A stretch of 64,000 nt of DNA from Lysobacter enzymogenes (GCF_900106525.1 NZ_FNOG01000004.1:165464-229463); one strand, 5' to 3'; positions 24,736-34,403 are shown, counted from the stretch's first letter. Translations and numbers: made by a program. Notes: generated by a model from the sequence alone, not told the origin.

Positions 24736-26226
24736 ATGTCCGCCTCGTCCGATCCCCACACCGCTCCCGCCTCCACCTTCCGCCGCAAGCTGCGCTGGCT
24801 GCTCGCGCTGTGCCTGCTGGCCTGGGTCGCCAGCGGCGTCTACCACGTCTACAAGCCGCTGCCCGCCGGCATCGGCGTCGCCGGCCCGCTGCGCAGCGCG
24901 CGCGACGTCGCCCTGCTCACCGACATCACCTGGACCGACCCGCAAGGCGCGCGCCACAGCGACCAGCACGTGTTCGACGAAGCGCTGCGCCTGATCGGCC
25001 AGGCCCGCCGCGCGATCGTCGCCGACCAGTTCCTGTTCAACGATTTCGGCAGCGAGAACGCTGGCCCGGCGCACTACCGCAAGCTCAGCCAGGAACTCAC
25101 CGACGCGCTGATCGCGCGCAAGCGCGCGGTGCCCGCGCTGACCGTGGTGCTGATCACCGACCCGATCAACACCGTCTACGGCGGCCGCGCCTCGCCGCAT
25201 CTCGACGCGCTGCGCGCAGCTGGCGTGGAGGTCGTGGTCACCGACCTCGCCCGCCTGCGCACGCCGAACCCGGCCTGGTCGGGCCTGTGGCAGTTGTGCT
25301 GCCGCTGGGCCGGCAACGCCAGCGACGGCGGCTGGCTGCCCAATCCGCTCGGCTCCGGCAAGGTCGGCCTGCGCAGTTGGCTGGCGCTGCTGAATCTCAA
25401 CGCCAACCACCGCAAGACCTTGGTCGTCGACGACGGCCAGGACTGGACCGCGCTGGTCGCCTCGGCCAATCCGCACGACGCCAGCAGCCTGCACGGCAAC
25501 GTCGCCCTACGCTTCAGCGGCGCCGCCGCGCTCGACCTGCTGGCCAGCGAGCGCGCGGTGGCAGCGCTGTCGGGCGCAGCGTGGCCGCGCGCGCTGCCGG
25601 CTTCGGTTCCGCGCGAGAGCATCGTCGACACCACCAGCGCGCCGCGCGTGCAGGTGCTGACCGAAGGCCGGATCCGCGACGCCCTGCTCGCCGCGGTCGA
25701 CGACGCCCGCGGCGGCGACCGGCTCGATATCGCGGTGTTCTATTTCTCCCATCGCCGCCTGGTCGACGCGGTGACCGCCGCGCACAAGCGCGGGGTCAGC
25801 GTGCGGGTACTGCTGGACCCGAACGAGGACGCATTCGGCCGCAAGAAGAACGGCGTGCCCAACCGTCAGGTCGCCGCCGAACTGGCCGCCGCCGGCGTGC
25901 CGCTGCGCTGGTGCGACACCCACGGCGAGCAATGCCACGCCAAGCTGCTGCTGCGCAGCGGCAGCGACGGCAAGATCGAACTGATCGCCGGCTCGGCCAA
26001 CTACACCCGCCGCAACCTCGACGACTACAACCTGGAATCCAGCGCGCGCGTGGTCGCGCTCGAGGACGCGCCGGTGGCGCGGCAGGCGCAGACGTACTTC
26101 GAGCAGAGCTGGAGCAACAGCGGCGGCCGCACGATCAGCACCGACTACGCCCGATACGCCGACGACTCGACCCTGCGCAAGATCTGGTACCGCATCGCCG
26201 AAGCCAGCGGCCTGTCCAGCTTCTGA
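24736..26226 (+). CDS. Phospholipase D-family protein with two HKD motifs
   Basis: A 496-residue membrane-anchored PLD-superfamily protein. One transmembrane segment lies at about residues 18-38. The first catalytic motif is H225-R-K227 (ANHRKTLVVDD), and the second is H401-A-K403 (CHAKLLLRSGS) followed by GSANYTRRN. The two-motif layout matches cardiolipin-synthase-like or PLD-nuclease-like phosphatidyltransferases. The periplasmic orientation is an inference from the single N-terminal anchor. The ATG at 24736 lies directly before the anchor. It is transcribed alone. Confidence 0.86.
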   Translation: MSASSDPHTAPASTFRRKLRWLLALCLLAWVASGVYHVYKPLPAGIGVAGPLRSARDVALLTDITWTDPQGARHSDQHVFDEALRLIGQARRAIVADQFLFNDFGSENAGPAHYRKLSQELTDALIARKRAVPALTVVLITDPINTVYGGRASPHLDALRAAGVEVVVTDLARLRTPNPAWSGLWQLCCRWAGNASDGGWLPNPLGSGKVGLRSWLALLNLNANHRKTLVVDDGQDWTALVASANPHDASSLHGNVALRFSGAAALDLLASERAVAALSGAAWPRALPASVPRESIVDTTSAPRVQVLTEGRIRDALLAAVDDARGGDRLDIAVFYFSHRRLVDAVTAAHKRGVSVRVLLDPNEDAFGRKKNGVPNRQVAAELAAAGVPLRWCDTHGEQCHAKLLLRSGSDGKIELIAGSANYTRRNLDDYNLESSARVVALEDAPVARQAQTYFEQSWSNSGGRTISTDYARYADDSTLRKIWYRIAEASGLSSF

Positions 26227-26733
26227 CCCGGCCCACCCGAAGCCCCTTGTAGGAGCGACGCAAGTCGCGACCGCGACAACGCAACTGCGACGCGAGTCTC
26301 GACGTAGTTGGGTTATCGCAGTCGCGGCTCGCGCCGCTCCTACAGTCGTACTGCCCGGCCAAGCACGCCGATCCGGCCGCTACCGCGAATCGACCCGAAG
26401 CCCCTGTAGGAGCGACGCAAGTCGCGAACGTTTTGCTTCGGCGTAGTTGCGTTGCCGCGGTCGCGACTCGCGTCGCTCCTACAGGGCTTGCGTAATCGAC
26501 CCGAAGCCCCTGTAGGAGCGACGCAAGTCGCGACCGCGGCAACGCAGCTGCGACGCAAGCTTCGGCGTAGTTGCGTTGCCGCGGTCGCGACTCGCGTCGC
26601 TCCTACAGGGAGATTCCGTCGCCGAACAGCCGATGCTGCGCCGCAGCTTGCCCCATCGGACGATGGCGCCGCGCGCGCCGCGGCGCTTCACTGCCGCCAC
26701 GCCGGAGCCGGTTCCGGCCTGGGGAAGCGCCGC
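26227..26733. other. REPIN-filled region upstream of the esterase gene
   Basis: Apart from three REPINs (26249-26607), nothing gene-like is seen. The segment from 26608 to 26733 must carry the promoter of the esterase gene. Confidence 0.55.
26249..26607. repeat. Three consecutive REPINs of the GTAGGAGCG family
   Basis: Inverted pairs lie at 26249-26344, 26406-26483 and 26512-26607, each opening GTAGGAGCGACGCAAGTCGC and closing with the inverse. The middle copy has a shortened interior. Interiors share GCGTAGTTGCGTTGCCGCGG. Confidence 0.87.
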
Positions 26734-28548
26734 ATGTCCGCCGTCCGCTCGCTGCACCGGTCCGCGCCCCGCGCGGCCCGCTGGCTGTCGCTGTCCGTCC
26801 TGCTCGCCGGCGTCTGCTGCGCCGCGCCCGCCTTCGCCTCCAGTGAAGTCGCCGGCTTCGGCAGCAACCCCGGCAACCTGCGCATGTTCGCCTACGTGCC
26901 GCCGAACCTGCCCGCCGACGCGCCGCTGGTGGTGGCGCTGCACGGCTGCTCGCAGAGCGCGGCCAGCTACGACAACGAAACCGGCTGGGAGATGCTGGCC
27001 CAGCGCTGGCGCTTCGCCGTGCTGCTGCCGCAACAGCAAAGCGCCAACAATTCCAGCGCCTGCTTCAACTGGTTCGAAACCGCCGACACCACCCGCGGCC
27101 AGGGCGAGGCGCTATCGGTCAAGCAGATGATCGACCGAATGCGCGCCGACCACGCCGTCTCCGCCAGCCGGGTCTACGTCACCGGCCTGTCCGCCGGCGG
27201 CGCGATGGCGGCCGCGTTGCTGGCGACCTATCCGGACGTGTTCGCCGGCGGCGCCATCGTCGCCGGTATTCCGTACCGCTGCGCGACCTCGTCCAGCGCC
27301 GCGTTCTCGTGCATGTCGCCGGGCAGCGACCTGACCCCACAGCAATGGGGCGACAAGGTGCGCGCGGCCAGCGCCCACACCGGGCCGTGGCCGATCGTGT
27401 CGCTGTGGCAGGGCGACGCCGATTACCTGGTGCGGCCGATCAACCAGAGCGAACTGATGCAGCAGTGGACCAACGTCCACGGCATCGACCAGACGCCCGA
27501 CGTGCAGGACAACCTCGCCGGCGTGCCGCACAAGGTCTATCGCGACGCCGCCGGCCGCGCCCGGGTCGAGACCTACACCGTCGCCGGCATGGGCCACGGC
27601 GTGCCGGTCGATCCGGGCAGCGGCGAAACCCAGTGCGGCGCCGCCGGCGCCTACATCCTCGACGTCAACATCTGCTCGAGCTACTACATCGCGCGCTTCT
27701 GGGGCCTGGACGATCTCGACCCCAACCCGCCGCAGGTCGCGCTGACCGCGCCGGCCGACGGCGCCCAGGTCAGCGGCACGGTGACGCTGGCCGCGCAGGC
27801 CAGCGACGATGTCGGCGTGGAGCGGGTCGAGTTCCTGCTCGATGGCGCCCTGCTCGGCAGCGATGCCAGCGCGCCGTATTCGCTGCCATGGAACAGCGCC
27901 AACGCCGGCAACGGCGCGCACACGCTGCAGGCGCGGGCGTTCGATCTGGCCGGCAACAGCGCCTCGTCGGCGGCGATCGCGGTGCAGGTCAGCGGCGGCG
28001 GCAGCGCGCCGCTGACGATGGAGTTCGACAACGAAGACGGCAACGACGGTTACGTCAAGGCCAACGCCGACGGCAGCGCCGCCGCGATCGGCACGCTGGA
28101 GGCGACCTACGGCCTGGCCAGCGGCCGCGGCGCCGACGGCAAGCACAACCGCAGCGTGCTGTCGTTCGACACCTCGGCCCTGCCCGACGGCGCGCAGATC
28201 CTCGCCGCCACGCTCAGCGTCGGCTTCGGCAGCGCCTACGGCGACCCGTGGAGCCAGCCGGCCGGCAACCGCCTGCTGATCGACGCGCGCCGCGGCTGCT
28301 TCGGCGGCTGCGCGATCGAGGCCGGCGACTACGCCGCCGCGGCCGACGCCAGCGCGGTCGCCGAGCTGGCCCGTTTCAGCGGCGGCCGGCAGACTTCCAG
28401 CGCGTTCGACGCCGCCGGCCTGGCGGCGATCGACCGCACCGGCCGCACCCAGCTGCGCCTGCGCTTCGAACAACCGCCCGCGGCGACGAACTACCTGTGG
28501 ATCGAGCGCGGGGCGAGCGCGAAGCTGCGGGTCGAGTACCGGCCATGA
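26734..28548 (+). CDS. Secreted PHB-depolymerase-family esterase with Ig-like and C-terminal beta domains
   Basis: A 604-residue exported enzyme. The signal peptide ends near PAFASSEV (about residue 35). The alpha/beta-hydrolase part (about 40-325) has the oxyanion HGC motif (VVALHGCSQSA) and the nucleophile elbow GLSAGG, as in the esterase/PHB-depolymerase family, with a late GMGHG histidine. An Ig/fibronectin-like module (about 330-425: PQVALTAPADGAQVSG) follows, then a C-terminal domain of about 170 residues (NRSVLSFDTSALPDGAQI) resembling the DNRLRE/CBM96-type beta-sandwich of extracellular enzymes. Cleavage of polyesters or aryl esters is plausible. The start at 26734 gives a normal signal peptide. 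Confidence 0.86.
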   Translation: MSAVRSLHRSAPRAARWLSLSVLLAGVCCAAPAFASSEVAGFGSNPGNLRMFAYVPPNLPADAPLVVALHGCSQSAASYDNETGWEMLAQRWRFAVLLPQQQSANNSSACFNWFETADTTRGQGEALSVKQMIDRMRADHAVSASRVYVTGLSAGGAMAAALLATYPDVFAGGAIVAGIPYRCATSSSAAFSCMSPGSDLTPQQWGDKVRAASAHTGPWPIVSLWQGDADYLVRPINQSELMQQWTNVHGIDQTPDVQDNLAGVPHKVYRDAAGRARVETYTVAGMGHGVPVDPGSGETQCGAAGAYILDVNICSSYYIARFWGLDDLDPNPPQVALTAPADGAQVSGTVTLAAQASDDVGVERVEFLLDGALLGSDASAPYSLPWNSANAGNGAHTLQARAFDLAGNSASSAAIAVQVSGGGSAPLTMEFDNEDGNDGYVKANADGSAAAIGTLEATYGLASGRGADGKHNRSVLSFDTSALPDGAQILAATLSVGFGSAYGDPWSQPAGNRLLIDARRGCFGGCAIEAGDYAAAADASAVAELARFSGGRQTSSAFDAAGLAAIDRTGRTQLRLRFEQPPAATNYLWIERGASAKLRVEYRP

Positions 28549-28641
28549 CCGCATCGCCGGCTGCGGGAAGGCCTTGAGCCAGGAGCGAACGCGCAGGAGT
28601 GAGGAATGAGCGAAAGCAAGCGCCACAGCGGGCTTTTCTCG

Positions 28642-28683
28642 CTCCTCGCTCCTAACTCCTAGCTCCTAGCTCCTAGCTCCTAA
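28642..28683. repeat. Heptamer tandem repeat (CTCCTAR, 6 units)
   Basis: Six adjacent 7-bp units: CTCCTCG, CTCCTAA, three of CTCCTAG, and CTCCTAA. The array ends only 14 bp before the start codon of the YgjP-like gene, so length changes would alter its leader or promoter spacing. Confidence 0.85.
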
Positions 28684-28697
28684 GGTATCGTGCGCGC

Positions 28698-29207
28698 ATG
28701 GACCCGCTCCGCTACCTGCGCGGCTACCCGCCGCACGTACTGACCCAAGTGCAGTCGCTGATCGACGCCGGCAAGCTCGGCGAGATCCTGCGCAAGCGCT
28801 ACGACCACGGCAGCCATGCCGTGCGCGACGACAAGGCCTTGTTCGCCTACGTGGTGGGGCTCAAGGACCGCTACATGCGCAAGGCCGAGCCGCTCAACAA
28901 GGTGATCTACGACAACAAGCTGCACGTGGTCAGCCACGCCCTGGGCACCCACACCGCGATCTCGCGCGTGCAAGGCGGCAAGCTCAAGGCCGCGCGCGAG
29001 ATCCGCATCGCCACCTTGTTCCGCGACGCGCCGGCGCCGTTCCTGGAAATGATCGCGGTGCACGAGCTGGCCCACCTCAAGCACCGCGAGCACGACAAGG
29101 GCTTCTACCAGCTGTGCGCGCACATGAGCCCGGACTACCATCAGCTCGAATTCGACCTGCGCCTGTACCTGACCGCGCAGGAGATCGAATCCGCCGGCGC
29201 GCGCTGA
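28698..29207 (+). CDS. YgjP-like (DUF45) zinc metallopeptidase-type protein
   Basis: A 169-residue protein of the YgjP/WLM-like minimal metalloprotease group. The zinc motif H122-E-x2-H126 continues to H132 in VHELAHLKHREHDKGFY. The N-terminal 100 residues include KVIYDNKLHVVSHALGTH. No signal peptide is present, so it is cytosolic. The target is unknown. The ATG at 28698 has a very short leader that runs into a heptamer repeat. Confidence 0.84.
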   Translation: MDPLRYLRGYPPHVLTQVQSLIDAGKLGEILRKRYDHGSHAVRDDKALFAYVVGLKDRYMRKAEPLNKVIYDNKLHVVSHALGTHTAISRVQGGKLKAAREIRIATLFRDAPAPFLEMIAVHELAHLKHREHDKGFYQLCAHMSPDYHQLEFDLRLYLTAQEIESAGAR

Positions 29208-29554
29208 GACCCGCGCAGTTCGGCGCCGGCCACGACTGCGATGTTGTAACCGCGGCTAAACCGCTGGCATGCCCGGTCCGCGGCGCCTGCCCCGAACCGC
29301 GTCGAGCGGATCGCGCCCGCGGCCGCAGCCGCGGCCGGAGCACCGTTGCGGCGCGCAACCCAAGCCTTGCCCGGCTGCGCAGCCACGGCCGTCGAAGGCC
29401 TCAAGGCCTAGCGCCGGCAACGCCGCAGCCGCCCTGAACCAGCACAAACTACAGTCTCGATACACAACGCCCGCGGCCCGGCCGTTCCGGCGCCGACGCC
29501 GGCCGTCCGCTAACGGTTAGAATCTGCGGCTTCCGTCGCACCTCAGCTCACGCC
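29208..29554. other. 347-bp gap with no visible gene
   Basis: A GC-rich spacer between the YgjP-like and oxygenase genes. A TAGAAT at about 29516 could be a -10 box for the downstream gene, but I see no matching -35. Confidence 0.4.
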
Positions 29555-30370
29555 ATGGACCGCATCGAGATCGGCCGCCTGATCGAACAACGCCTCATCG
29601 CCCAAGCCGCCGACATGCAGGCGCAGTGGCGCGGGCATGCGTCGATCCGCCATTGCTTCGTCGACGATCTGCTGCCGCCGGAACTGGCCCAGCGCATCCA
29701 CGCGGCGTTTCCGCCGCCGGCGAGCATGATGCTGCGCAAGAACCTGCGCGAGCTCAAATACGTGTCGGCGCAGATGGACCGGCACGATCGGCTGCTGGAG
29801 GAAATCGTGTTCGCGTTCCAGCAGCCGGGCGTGCTCGAACAAGTGCGCGCGATCACCGGGCTGCGCTCGCTGTATCCGGACGAACACCTCTACGCCGGCG
29901 GCATTTCGGTCATGGGCCACGGCCACTTCCTCAATCCGCACCTGGACAATTCGCACGACAAGGACCGCGAGCGCTATCGCGTGCTGAACCTGCTGTACTA
30001 CGTCTCGCCGGACTGGAGCGAAACCGACGGCGCCAACCTGGAGCTGTGGCCGCACGGCCCGCAGGGCGAGCCGATCACCGTGGTCAGCCGCTTCAACCGG
30101 CTCGCGTTGATGGTGACCGACCGGACCTCGTGGCATTCGGTCTCGGCCAACCGCAGCGAGCGTCCGCGCTGCTGCGTGTCGAACTACTACTTTTCCGATC
30201 ACCCGGTCGGCGACGCCGACTATTTCCATCCGACCTCGTTCCGCGGCCGCCCCGAGCAGCGCGTGCGCGACCTGGCGCTGCGCGCGGACGCGTCCTTGCG
30301 CGGCTGGGTGCGCAAGCTGTTCCCCAAGGGCCTGCGCGCGACCCGCCACGTCTACCGCCGCGACCGCTGA
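29555..30370 (+). CDS. 2-oxoglutarate/Fe(II)-dependent oxygenase
   Basis: A 271-residue cytosolic protein with the facial triad H129-x-D131 (NPHLDNSHD) and H194 (SWHSVS), plus R205 as the 2-oxoglutarate anchor. It resembles prolyl-hydroxylase-like 2OG-Fe(II) oxygenases involved in protein or sugar hydroxylation. Substrate unknown. The C-terminus (about 225-271) is basic and non-conserved. It is convergent with the MHS-type transporter gene across about 20 bp. Confidence 0.84.
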   Translation: MDRIEIGRLIEQRLIAQAADMQAQWRGHASIRHCFVDDLLPPELAQRIHAAFPPPASMMLRKNLRELKYVSAQMDRHDRLLEEIVFAFQQPGVLEQVRAITGLRSLYPDEHLYAGGISVMGHGHFLNPHLDNSHDKDRERYRVLNLLYYVSPDWSETDGANLELWPHGPQGEPITVVSRFNRLALMVTDRTSWHSVSANRSERPRCCVSNYYFSDHPVGDADYFHPTSFRGRPEQRVRDLALRADASLRGWVRKLFPKGLRATRHVYRRDR

Positions 30371-30391
30371 CGCGCATCGCGGCCGCCGCGC

Positions 30392-31678
30392 TCATCCCGC
30401 CGCTTCGTCCTCGCGCATCATCAACAACGCGATCAAGGTCAACGCGCCGGCCGCGGCGAGGTAATAGCCGACATAGGCCAGGCCGTAGCTCTGGGCCAGG
30501 AACATCGCGATCGACGGCGCCAGCGAGGCGCCGAGGATGCCGGCGAAGTTGAACGCCAGCGAGGCGCCGGTGTAGCGCACCGCGGTGGGGAACATCTCGG
30601 CCAGGATCGTGCCCAGCGGCCCGTAGGTCAGCCCCATCACGCCCAGCCCCAGGCTCAGGAACGCGAACACGCCCCACGGGTTCGCGGCCACGAACAATTG
30701 CTCGAAGAACGCGCCGAACAGCATCACCGCCAGGGTCGAGACGATCATCGCGATGCGCCGGCCCTTGCGGTCGGCGAACACCGCCGACAGCGGAATCATC
30801 GCGGCGAAGAACAGCACGCTGCCCAGCTGCAGCAGCAGGAACTGATGGCGGGTGTAGCCCAGGTGGGCGGTGCCCCAGCCCAGCGCGAACACCGTCATCA
30901 GGTAGAACAGCACGAACGTCGCCAGCGCGCAGAAGGTGCCGGCGATCAGCGCGCCGGGATGCTTGAGCAGCACGCTCAGCATCGGCACCTTGACCCGCTC
31001 GTGATGGTCCATGGCCTTGCGGAACGCCGGCGTCTCGCTGATGCGCAGGCGCACCCACAGGCCGACGAACACCAGCGCCGCGCTGGCCAGGAACGGGATG
31101 CGCCAGCCCCAGGCGAAGAAGGCCTTGTCGCCCATCAGATCGGTCAGCAGCAGGAAGATGCCGGTCGACAGGAAGAAGCCGATCGGCGCGCCCAACTGCG
31201 GGAACATGCCGTACCAGGCGCGCTTGCCCGGCGGTGCGTTCTCGGTCGCCAGCAGCACCGCCCCGCCCCACTCGCCGCCCAGGCCCAGGCCCTGGCCGAA
31301 GCGGCACAGCGCCAGCGCGATCGGCGCCAGGATGCCGATGCTGTGATAAGTCGGCAGCAGGCCGATGACCACCGTCGACAGGCCCATGGTCAGCAGCGCC
31401 GCCACCAGCGTGGCCTTGCGCCCGACCCGGTCGCCGAAGTGGCCGAACAGCGCCGCGCCGACCGGGCGGGCGAAGAACGCCAGCGCGAACGCGGCCAGCG
31501 ATTGCAGCTGCGCGGTGTTGGGATCGGCCGAGGGGAAGAACAGCTGCGGGAACACCAGCACCGCGGCGGTGGCGTAGATGTAGAAATCGAAGAACTCGAT
31601 GGTGGTGCCGATCAGGCTCGCGAACAGGACCCGCGAGGGAGAATTGACCGTGGCCTGGGCGGCTGCGCTCATCGGCAT
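30392..31678 (-). CDS. MHS-family MFS transporter (metabolite:H+ symporter)
   Basis: A 428-residue inner-membrane transporter with about 12 hydrophobic segments. MFS motifs are clear: GHFGDRVGRKATL after TM2 and RFGQGLGLGGEWGGA around TM4, which is characteristic of the MHS (ProP/ShiA/KgtP-like) subfamily. The substrate is probably a small organic acid or osmolyte but cannot be fixed. The start at 31678 gives MPMSAAAQ before the first segment. It is divergent from the Gfo/Idh/MocA gene, leaving 135 bp for the promoters. Confidence 0.87.
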   Translation of the reverse strand: MPMSAAAQATVNSPSRVLFASLIGTTIEFFDFYIYATAAVLVFPQLFFPSADPNTAQLQSLAAFALAFFARPVGAALFGHFGDRVGRKATLVAALLTMGLSTVVIGLLPTYHSIGILAPIALALCRFGQGLGLGGEWGGAVLLATENAPPGKRAWYGMFPQLGAPIGFFLSTGIFLLLTDLMGDKAFFAWGWRIPFLASAALVFVGLWVRLRISETPAFRKAMDHHERVKVPMLSVLLKHPGALIAGTFCALATFVLFYLMTVFALGWGTAHLGYTRHQFLLLQLGSVLFFAAMIPLSAVFADRKGRRIAMIVSTLAVMLFGAFFEQLFVAANPWGVFAFLSLGLGVMGLTYGPLGTILAEMFPTAVRYTGASLAFNFAGILGASLAPSIAMFLAQSYGLAYVGYYLAAAGALTLIALLMMREDEAAG

Positions 31679-31813
31679 GTCCGGATTGGGGGGAGGTGGT
31701 GCATTGATACCCGATCCCGGGCCGGTTCGGCAAAGACCGGATGGTCGTAGCCGCTGGCCGCGCGCGGCGCGATCCGGCAAGGTGGGCCGTCCCCCGAACC
31801 GACCCTCGCCGCC

Positions 31814-32929
31814 ATGAGCGAAACCGCCCCTCTCCGCGTCGCCCTGATCGGCTACGGCTTCGCCGGCAAGACCTTTCATGCGCCCTTGATCGCGGCCACG
31901 CCGGGGCTGGAGCTGGCGCTGATCGGCTCCAGCGACGCGGCCAAGGTCGGCGCCGATTTCCCCGCCGCCGCGGTCGTCGCCGACCCGCTGCAGGCCGCGG
32001 TCGATCCGCGCGCGGACCTGATCGTCATCGCCACGCCCAACCACAGCCACGCCCCGCTCGCGCGCGCCGCATTGGCCGCCGGCAAGCACGTGGTCGTGGA
32101 CAAACCCTTCACCCTGGATCTGGCGCAGGCGCGCGAACTGGCCGCGCTGGCGCAGCGCCACGGCCGGCTGCTGTCGGTGTTCCAGAACCGGCGCTGGGAC
32201 AGCGATTACCTTGGGGTGAAGCAGGCCATCGAATCCGGCCGGCTCGGCGCGATCGCGCACTTCGAATCGCATATCGACCGCTTCCGCCCGCAGGTGCGCG
32301 AACGCTGGCGCGAGCAGGCCGGCCCCGGCACCGGGGTGTGGTGGGATCTGGGCCCGCATCTGGCCGACCAGGCGCTGCAGTTGTTCGGCCTGCCCGAGCG
32401 CGTATTCGCCAGCCTGGCGGTGCAGCGCGACGGCGCGGTGGTCGCCGACTGGGCGCATGTGGTGCTGGAATATCCGCGCCTGCGCGCGATCCTGCACGCC
32501 GGCATGCTCGCCGCCGGCGGCGCCCGGCGTTTCGTGGTCCACGGCGACGCCGGCAGCGTGGTCAAAGTGCAGGCCGATCCGCAGGAAGCGCAGTTGCTGG
32601 CCGGCCTGATCCCGGGCGCGCCCGGCTGGGGCGAGGATTCCGATCCGCTGCAGTGGTTCGGCCCGGCCGAAGCCAGGCACTGGCCGACCCCGGCCGGCGA
32701 CCAGCGCCGCTTCTACGCCGCGGTGCGCGACGCCGTCGCCGGCCGCGCCGACAACCCGGTGCCGCCGGAGCAGGCGGTGGCGCTGATGGCGGTGCTGGAA
32801 GCGGCGGCCGAATCGGCCGCGCAAGGCCGCGCGCTGCCGCTGGCCCTGAGCCAGAGCGAACGCGAAGCAGCCGACGAGGCGCGGCTGCGGCGCGCTCACC
32901 TTCGCTCATTCTCGCTCGCGCAATCCTGA
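31814..32929 (+). CDS. Gfo/Idh/MocA-family oxidoreductase
   Basis: A 371-residue NAD(P)-dependent dehydrogenase. The Rossmann motif GYGFAGKTFHAPLI is at residues 14-27, the substrate-site motif VVDKPFTLD at about residue 95, and the active-site segment WWDLGPHLADQAL near 180. The closest type is the YdgJ-like branch acting on sugars or inositol-like polyols. Being divergent from a metabolite:H+ symporter, it might metabolise what that protein imports, but nothing else in the window supports a pathway. Confidence 0.87.
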   Translation: MSETAPLRVALIGYGFAGKTFHAPLIAATPGLELALIGSSDAAKVGADFPAAAVVADPLQAAVDPRADLIVIATPNHSHAPLARAALAAGKHVVVDKPFTLDLAQARELAALAQRHGRLLSVFQNRRWDSDYLGVKQAIESGRLGAIAHFESHIDRFRPQVRERWREQAGPGTGVWWDLGPHLADQALQLFGLPERVFASLAVQRDGAVVADWAHVVLEYPRLRAILHAGMLAAGGARRFVVHGDAGSVVKVQADPQEAQLLAGLIPGAPGWGEDSDPLQWFGPAEARHWPTPAGDQRRFYAAVRDAVAGRADNPVPPEQAVALMAVLEAAAESAAQGRALPLALSQSEREAADEARLRRAHLRSFSLAQS

Positions 32930-33573
32930 GCGCTGCGCGCGTTCGCACGCGGCCGCAGCGCGTCGTCGCATGCGCGGCTTCGAATACGCATCGGTACTGG
33001 GCGCAATCGAAAACGCGATTCCAACGCGGAAAACAATTCGCGCGCGGCCGATGCGCGCGAGCATGAACGACGCGGCCACCGATCACGCCCGCAGGCCAAC
33101 CGCACGCACACGCCCGCTGCGCGCGCGCATCGAATTGCAAGCGCGGCGCAACTCGCAAGCGCGCTTCGCGCACATGCCCAGCGCCTAATCCATCGCAGAT
33201 CGGCAAAGCGGAACTAAGCCCGGCGGCTAATGCGCGAAACATCAAGGATTCGCCGGCACCGGCTTTCCTACTCTGTGCGCGCTCCAACCGAGCGGCGCCG
33301 GCATTCCCTGGCATGGCGCCGCGACGCAACGGATGCGCGCTTACACCCCGGCCCCGCGCGGGCCGTTGTTCAGTTGCGCCAGGCCCGGCCCCGGCCGGAT
33401 CCGCGCCATGCAGCAGTTGCGGCGAGGCCACGGCCGCGCCGCGCCACAGGGGAGTCATCGGCGGCCTCGTCCATCGCCAACGCTGCGGCGCGCCTGCGCC
33501 GACGGCGGCGCGTGCGCGCGGCGCCGATGCGACGCAACTCCATCCCTACACCTCCACCGAGCAGGTACTCATC
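32930..33573. other. 644-bp gap with no visible gene
   Basis: Open frames are Arg/Ala-rich and overlapping. The last part should contain the promoter of the secreted protein starting at 33574, but I cannot place boxes confidently. Confidence 0.45.
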
Positions 33574-34380
33574 ATGAATCAGCGCATCCTCCGCTCCGTC
33601 CGCCTGAGCGCCCTCGCCTGCGCCCTGGGCCTGTCCTTCGTCGCCACCCAAGCCAGCGCGCAGAGCGCGGAAGTGGTGTCGGCCGGGGCCAAGGCCTGCG
33701 CGCTCAGCGGCGGCGTCACCGTCACCGTGCTGGGCCTCAACACCACCCTGCCGCTGCCGTGCACCGGCCAGGCCCAGGTCACCGCCCCGGGCAACAAGGA
33801 GAACAGCGCGCTCGGCCTCGACATCGGCCTGCTCGGCCTGGTCAGCGTGGTCAAGCTCGACGTCGCCCGCCAGCGCGCCGACTACACCAACCTCAGCGGC
33901 GCCACCGCGCTGGACGGCCGCTCCAGCGTCGCCGGCCTGAGCCTGGTGCAGAACCTGGTCGCGCTGGAAGGCGCCAGCGGCGCGCTGTCGTGCGACTCGC
34001 TGACCGGCAGCACCGTGCTGCAGTGCCAGGCCAGCGCCGACGTCGCCAACGTGCGCATCGCCGGCGGCAACGTCATCACCGTGCCGACGCCGCTGCCGCA
34101 GAACTTCCGCGTGCCGGTCGGCGGCAGCATCCGCCTGGTGGTGCTCGGCATCACCGTGGAAGTGCCGGTCGGCGGCGCGCTGACCCTCAACAGCGTCGCC
34201 ACCGCCGGCGTCGGCAGCCGCGACGTCAGCGTGACCCACAAGCCGGTCCAGCTGACCCTGGGCGGCAGCGTCAACGTCGGCGGCCTGGGCCTGATCGGCG
34301 TGCAGGTGGAAGCCGCCGCGACCCCGTCGACGATCAACGTGCGCGGCCGCACGCCGTTCACCGCGGTGACGGTGGACTGA
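33574..34380 (+). CDS. Secreted beta-rich protein, choice-of-anchor-P-like
   Basis: A 268-residue protein with a signal peptide ending near ATQASAQS (about residue 29). The mature part is a run of short hydrophobic beta strands (VSVVKLDVARQRADYTN, LRSVGLGxLG-like segments) with three or four cysteines. It resembles the choice-of-anchor P type domain described from secreted bacterial proteins, but that match is moderate. No enzymatic motif is seen. It ends at a strong terminator, so it is a stand-alone unit. Confidence 0.68.
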   Translation: MNQRILRSVRLSALACALGLSFVATQASAQSAEVVSAGAKACALSGGVTVTVLGLNTTLPLPCTGQAQVTAPGNKENSALGLDIGLLGLVSVVKLDVARQRADYTNLSGATALDGRSSVAGLSLVQNLVALEGASGALSCDSLTGSTVLQCQASADVANVRIAGGNVITVPTPLPQNFRVPVGGSIRLVVLGITVEVPVGGALTLNSVATAGVGSRDVSVTHKPVQLTLGGSVNVGGLGLIGVQVEAAATPSTINVRGRTPFTAVTVD

Positions 34381-34403
34381 GCCTCGCGCTAACGCCCGTG
34401 CAC

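Noticed and set aside
26249-26607. Possible CRISPR-like array
   Set aside because: The repeats are inverted pairs that fold as hairpins, spacers are similar to each other, and no cas gene is near: REPINs.
30392-32899. An N-terminal extension of the MHS-type transporter to 835 codons
   Set aside because: The extension is antisense to the Gfo/Idh/MocA gene and low in complexity. MPMSAAAQ at 31678 fits a normal transporter start.
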